From: Malachius bipustulatus
Taxonomy: Eukaryota; Arthropoda; Insecta; Coleoptera; Melyridae
Length of the DNA: 64,000 bases
Assembly (NCBI GenBank): GCA_910589415.1
Contig: OU342632.1
Span: 49,031,341-49,095,340 of the forward strand
Reading direction: 5' to 3'
Both the position numbers and the translations under genes were made by a program. Positions 61,242 to 64,000 of the stretch are shown here, piece after piece (the first letter of the stretch is position 1; every line of letters starts with the position of its first letter). The notes under the pieces were generated by a model, which saw nothing but the letters and a program-made list of their open reading frames with translations, was not told the DNA's origin and made no database searches.

Positions 61242-61389
61242 TTACAACAACCCCTTTTGGCCATATGTCCGGCTTATTCAATTTGTCTAGGAGCTCAATG
61301 TTTGCTGCCACCTTAAAGGAGACACTGCTTGAAGTGTCTCTCACTGGGAGAGCTTCCACGTCAAAGTCAGCCTTGGGAAAGCAGGATTG
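61198..61389 (-). pseudogene. ORF1 C-terminal fragment, element 1 copy B
   Basis: 63 codons plus TGA, entered from the truncation, reading through SFKVAANIELL and WPKGVVVRRF, as in copy A. It overlaps the opening of the ORF2 frame in the +1 register. A perfect 8-bp inverted repeat (GAGACACT / AGTGTCTC, 6-nt loop) lies within it at about 61319-61340. Confidence 0.65.
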
Positions 61390-64000
61390 TTTTTAGATGT
61401 GACGAAATTTCCAATCATCTGAGTAAAAACGGAAGACGTAAAACCAACATCTCAGTGAGAGAGAGGAAAAAAATGTTCATTCTAAATGCGGTTTTACCTT
61501 TCGTTTGTAGGAAATTTTGTTTATTTTCTGGAAATGTTCCTGTTTTTATGATTAGTCAACTTCTAGCTTTCAAAGCAGACGGTCGCATGAAATAATTGAT
61601 GGAATGTTAAACTATACAGTTCCAATGCTTGATAGTCTTCTTTGGTATGCTATTAGGTCTTATTAGGTACCTCTAGGTAGTTGTTTTTAGATGTGATGAA
61701 ATTCCAACCATCTGAGTAAAAACGGAAGTCGTAAAACCAACATCTCAGTGAGAGAGAGGAAAAAAATGTTCATTCTAAATGCGGTTTTACCTTTCGTATG
61801 TAGGAAATTTTGTTTATTTTCTGGAATTGTTCCTGTTTTTATGATTAGTCAACTTCTAGCTTTCACAGCAGACGGTCGCATAAAATAATTGATGGAATGT
61901 TAAACGTATACAGTTCCTATGCGTGGTAGTCTTCTTTGGTAGGCTATTAGGTCTTATTAGATACCTCTAAGTAGTTGTTTTTAGATGTGATGAAATTCCA
62001 ACTATCTGAGTAAAAACGGAAGTCGTAAAACCAACATCTCAGTGAGAGAGAGGAAAAAAATGTTCATTCTAAATGCGGTTTTACCTTTCGTTTGTAGGAA
62101 ATTTTGTTTATTTTCTGGAATTGTTCCTGTTTTTATGATTAGTCAACTTCTAGCTTTCAAAGCAGACGGTCGCATGAAATAATTGATGGAATGTTAAACG
62201 TATACAGTTCCTATGCGTGGTAGTCTTCTTTGGTAGGCTATTAGGTCTTATTAGATACCTCTAAGTAGTTGTTTTTAGATGTGACAAAATTTCCAACCAT
62301 CTGAGTAAAAACGGAAGTCGTAAAACCAACATCTCAGTGAGAGAGAGGAAAAAAATGTTCATTCTAAATGCGGTTTTACCTTTTGTTTGTAGGAAATTTT
62401 GTTTATTTTCTGGAATTGTTCCTGTTTTTATGATTAGTCAACTTCTAGCTTTCAAAGCAGACGGTCGCATGAAATAATTGATGTGATGTTAGACTAATAC
62501 AGTTCCTATGCGTGATAGTCTACTCTGGTAGGCTATTAGGTGTTATTAGATACCTCTAAGTAGTCGTTTTTAGATGTGACGAAATTTCCAATCATCTGAG
62601 TAAAAACGGAAGACGTAAAACCAACATCTCAGTGAGAGAGAGGAAAAAAATGTTCATTCTAAATGCGGTTTTACCTTTCGTTTGTAGGAAATTTTGTTTA
62701 TTTTCTGGAATTGTTCCTGTTTTTATGATTAGTCAACTTCTAGCTTTCAAAGCAGACGGTCGCATGAAATAATTGATGGAATGTTAAACTATACAGTTCC
62801 AATGCTTGATAGTCTTCTTTGGTATGCTATTAGGTCTTATTAGGTACCTCTAGGTAGTTGTTTTTAGATGTGATGAAATTCCAACCATCTGAGTAAAAAC
62901 GGAAGTCGTAAAACCAACATCTCAGTGAGAGAGAGGAAAAAAATGTTCATTCTAAATGCGGTTTTACCTTTCGTTTGGAGGAAATTTTGTTTATTTTCTG
63001 GAATTGTTCCTGTTTTTATGATTAGTCAACTTCTAGCTTTCACAGCAGACGGTCGCATAAAATAATTGATGGAATGTTAAACGTATACAGTTCCTATGCG
63101 TGGTAGTCTTCTTTGGTAGGCTATTAGGTCTTATTAGATACCTCTAAGTAGTTGTTTTTAGATGTGATGAAATTCCAACTATCTGAGTAAAAACGGAAGT
63201 CGTAAAACCAACATCTCAGTGAGAGAGAGGAAAAAAATGTTCATTCTAAATGCGGTTTTACCTTTCGTTTGTAGGAAATTTTGTTTATTTTCTGGAATTG
63301 TTCCTGTTTTTATGATTAGTCAACTTCTAGCTTTCAAAGCAGACGGTCGCATGAAATAATTGATGTAATGTTAAACTAATACAGTTCCTATGCGTGATAG
63401 TCTTCTCTGGTAGGCTATTAGGTCTTATTAGATACCACTAAGTAGTTGTTTTTAGATGTGACGAAATTTCCAACCATCTGAGAAAAACGGAAGACGTAAA
63501 ACCAACATCTCAGTGAGAGAGAGGAAAAAAATGTTCATTCTAAATGCGGTTTTACCTTTCGTTTGTAGGAAATTTTGTTTATTTTCTGGAATTGTTCCTG
63601 TTTTTATGATTAGTCAACTTCTAGCTTTCAAAGCAGACGGTCGCATAAAATAATTGATGGAATGTTAAACGTATACAAGTCCTTTGCGTGGTAGTCTTCT
63701 TTGGTAGGCTATAAGGTCTTATTAGATACCTCTAAGTAGTTGTTTTTAGATATGATGAAATTTCCAACCATCTGAGTAAAAACGGAAGTCGTAAAACCAA
63801 CATCTCAGTGAGAGAGAGGAAAAAAATGTTCATTCTAAATGCGGTTTTACCTTTCGTTTGTAGGAAATTTTGTTTATTTTCTGGAATTGTTCCTGTTTTT
63901 ATGATTAGTCATATTCTAGCTTTCAAAGCAGACGGTCGCATGAAATAATTGATGGAATGTTAAACTAATACAGTTCCTATGCGTGATAGTCTTCTTTGAT
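61387..64000. repeat. Satellite array block 4 (continues past window end)
   Basis: Nearly nine monomers in the same orientation as all other blocks. They carry the unusual variants found right of element 1 copy A (CCAATCATCTG, GATGTGATGTTAGAC, TAGTCGTTTTTAG, GATGTAATG, GATACCACTAAG with CTGAGAAAAACGG, and the AAGTCCTTTGCG class). One extra monomer relative to copy A lies near 61.85-62.14 kb. The array runs off the end of the window. Confidence 0.95.

Larger units (their letters stand above)
57924..61386 (-). mobile_element. 5'-truncated non-LTR retrotransposon, element 1 copy B
   Basis: Same 3,463-bp element, junctions and internal damage as the copy at 25487-28949, shifted by 32,437 bp. Identical satellite breakpoints (GTAGTT on the left, TTGTTTTTAG on the right), identical 5' truncation point and shared frameshifts show that this is a DNA-level duplicate of one insertion, not a second retrotransposition. 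A flank difference (CTTTCTTTTGAAGG here, CTTTCGTTTGAAGG in copy A) and one base inside ORF2 part 3 are the differences noticed. Confidence 0.93.
54516..63820. repeat. Composite duplication, copy B (carries element 1)
   Basis: Partner of 22080-31090. The element and its immediate flanks are offset by 32,437 bp. One additional monomer, carrying TTTCACAGCAG and CCAACTATCTG, is present near 61.85-62.14 kb, so later markers are offset by 32,731 bp. Agreement ends near 63.8 kb, where copy A has AATATTCATTCTAAGTG and copy B has the common form, and copy B alone has AGTCATATTCTAGC. Confidence 0.85.

Overview
The window is eukaryotic satellite DNA, not a gene-bearing region. About 51.4 kb (80%) is a head-to-tail array of an AT-rich monomer of about 295 bp (roughly 174 monomer equivalents). 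It is interrupted by three non-LTR retrotransposon insertions, all on the minus strand. The retrotransposon proteins (an EEP-RT-RNase H element resembling the LOA group, and an EEP-RT element of the Jockey/CR1/L2 type) suggest an arthropod, most likely an insect. The species cannot be named from the sequence. A long homogenised satellite with higher-order repeats (HORs) and nested retroelements fits centromeric or pericentromeric heterochromatin, a sex chromosome or a B chromosome; this is inference.

Layout: 1-25486 satellite; 25487-28949 non-LTR element 1, copy A (5'-truncated, frame-broken); 28950-37787 satellite; 37788-43447 non-LTR element 2 (5.66 kb, apparently full length, two intact ORFs, perfect 12-bp target-site duplication); 43448-57923 satellite; 57924-61386 element 1, copy B; 61387-64000 satellite. 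There are no tRNA, rRNA, CRISPR or host genes that I can support.

The satellite is zoned. Monomer variants alternate as dimers (589-590 bp) at 1-3.5 kb, as trimers (885 bp) at 7.8-10.5 kb, as a duplicated pentamer (1,475 bp) at 13.8-16.7 kb, and as tetramers (1,179 bp) at 18.4-20.3 kb. At 43.7-57 kb there is a 21-monomer HOR of 6,192 bp, itself built from 9- and 12-monomer spacings. Longer duplications lie on top of this: one at a 20,266-bp offset (about 15.3-17.5 kb against 35.5-37.8 kb) and one at a 32,437-bp offset that carries element 1 with its flanks (about 22.1-31.1 kb against 54.5-63.8 kb).

History that can be read: element 1 inserted, was frame-broken, and was then amplified with its satellite flanks. 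Element 2 looks younger: its ORFs are open, its target-site duplication is perfect, and a paralogous empty site exists near 17.51 kb. Elements 1 and 2 entered the same short stretch of the monomer in the same orientation.
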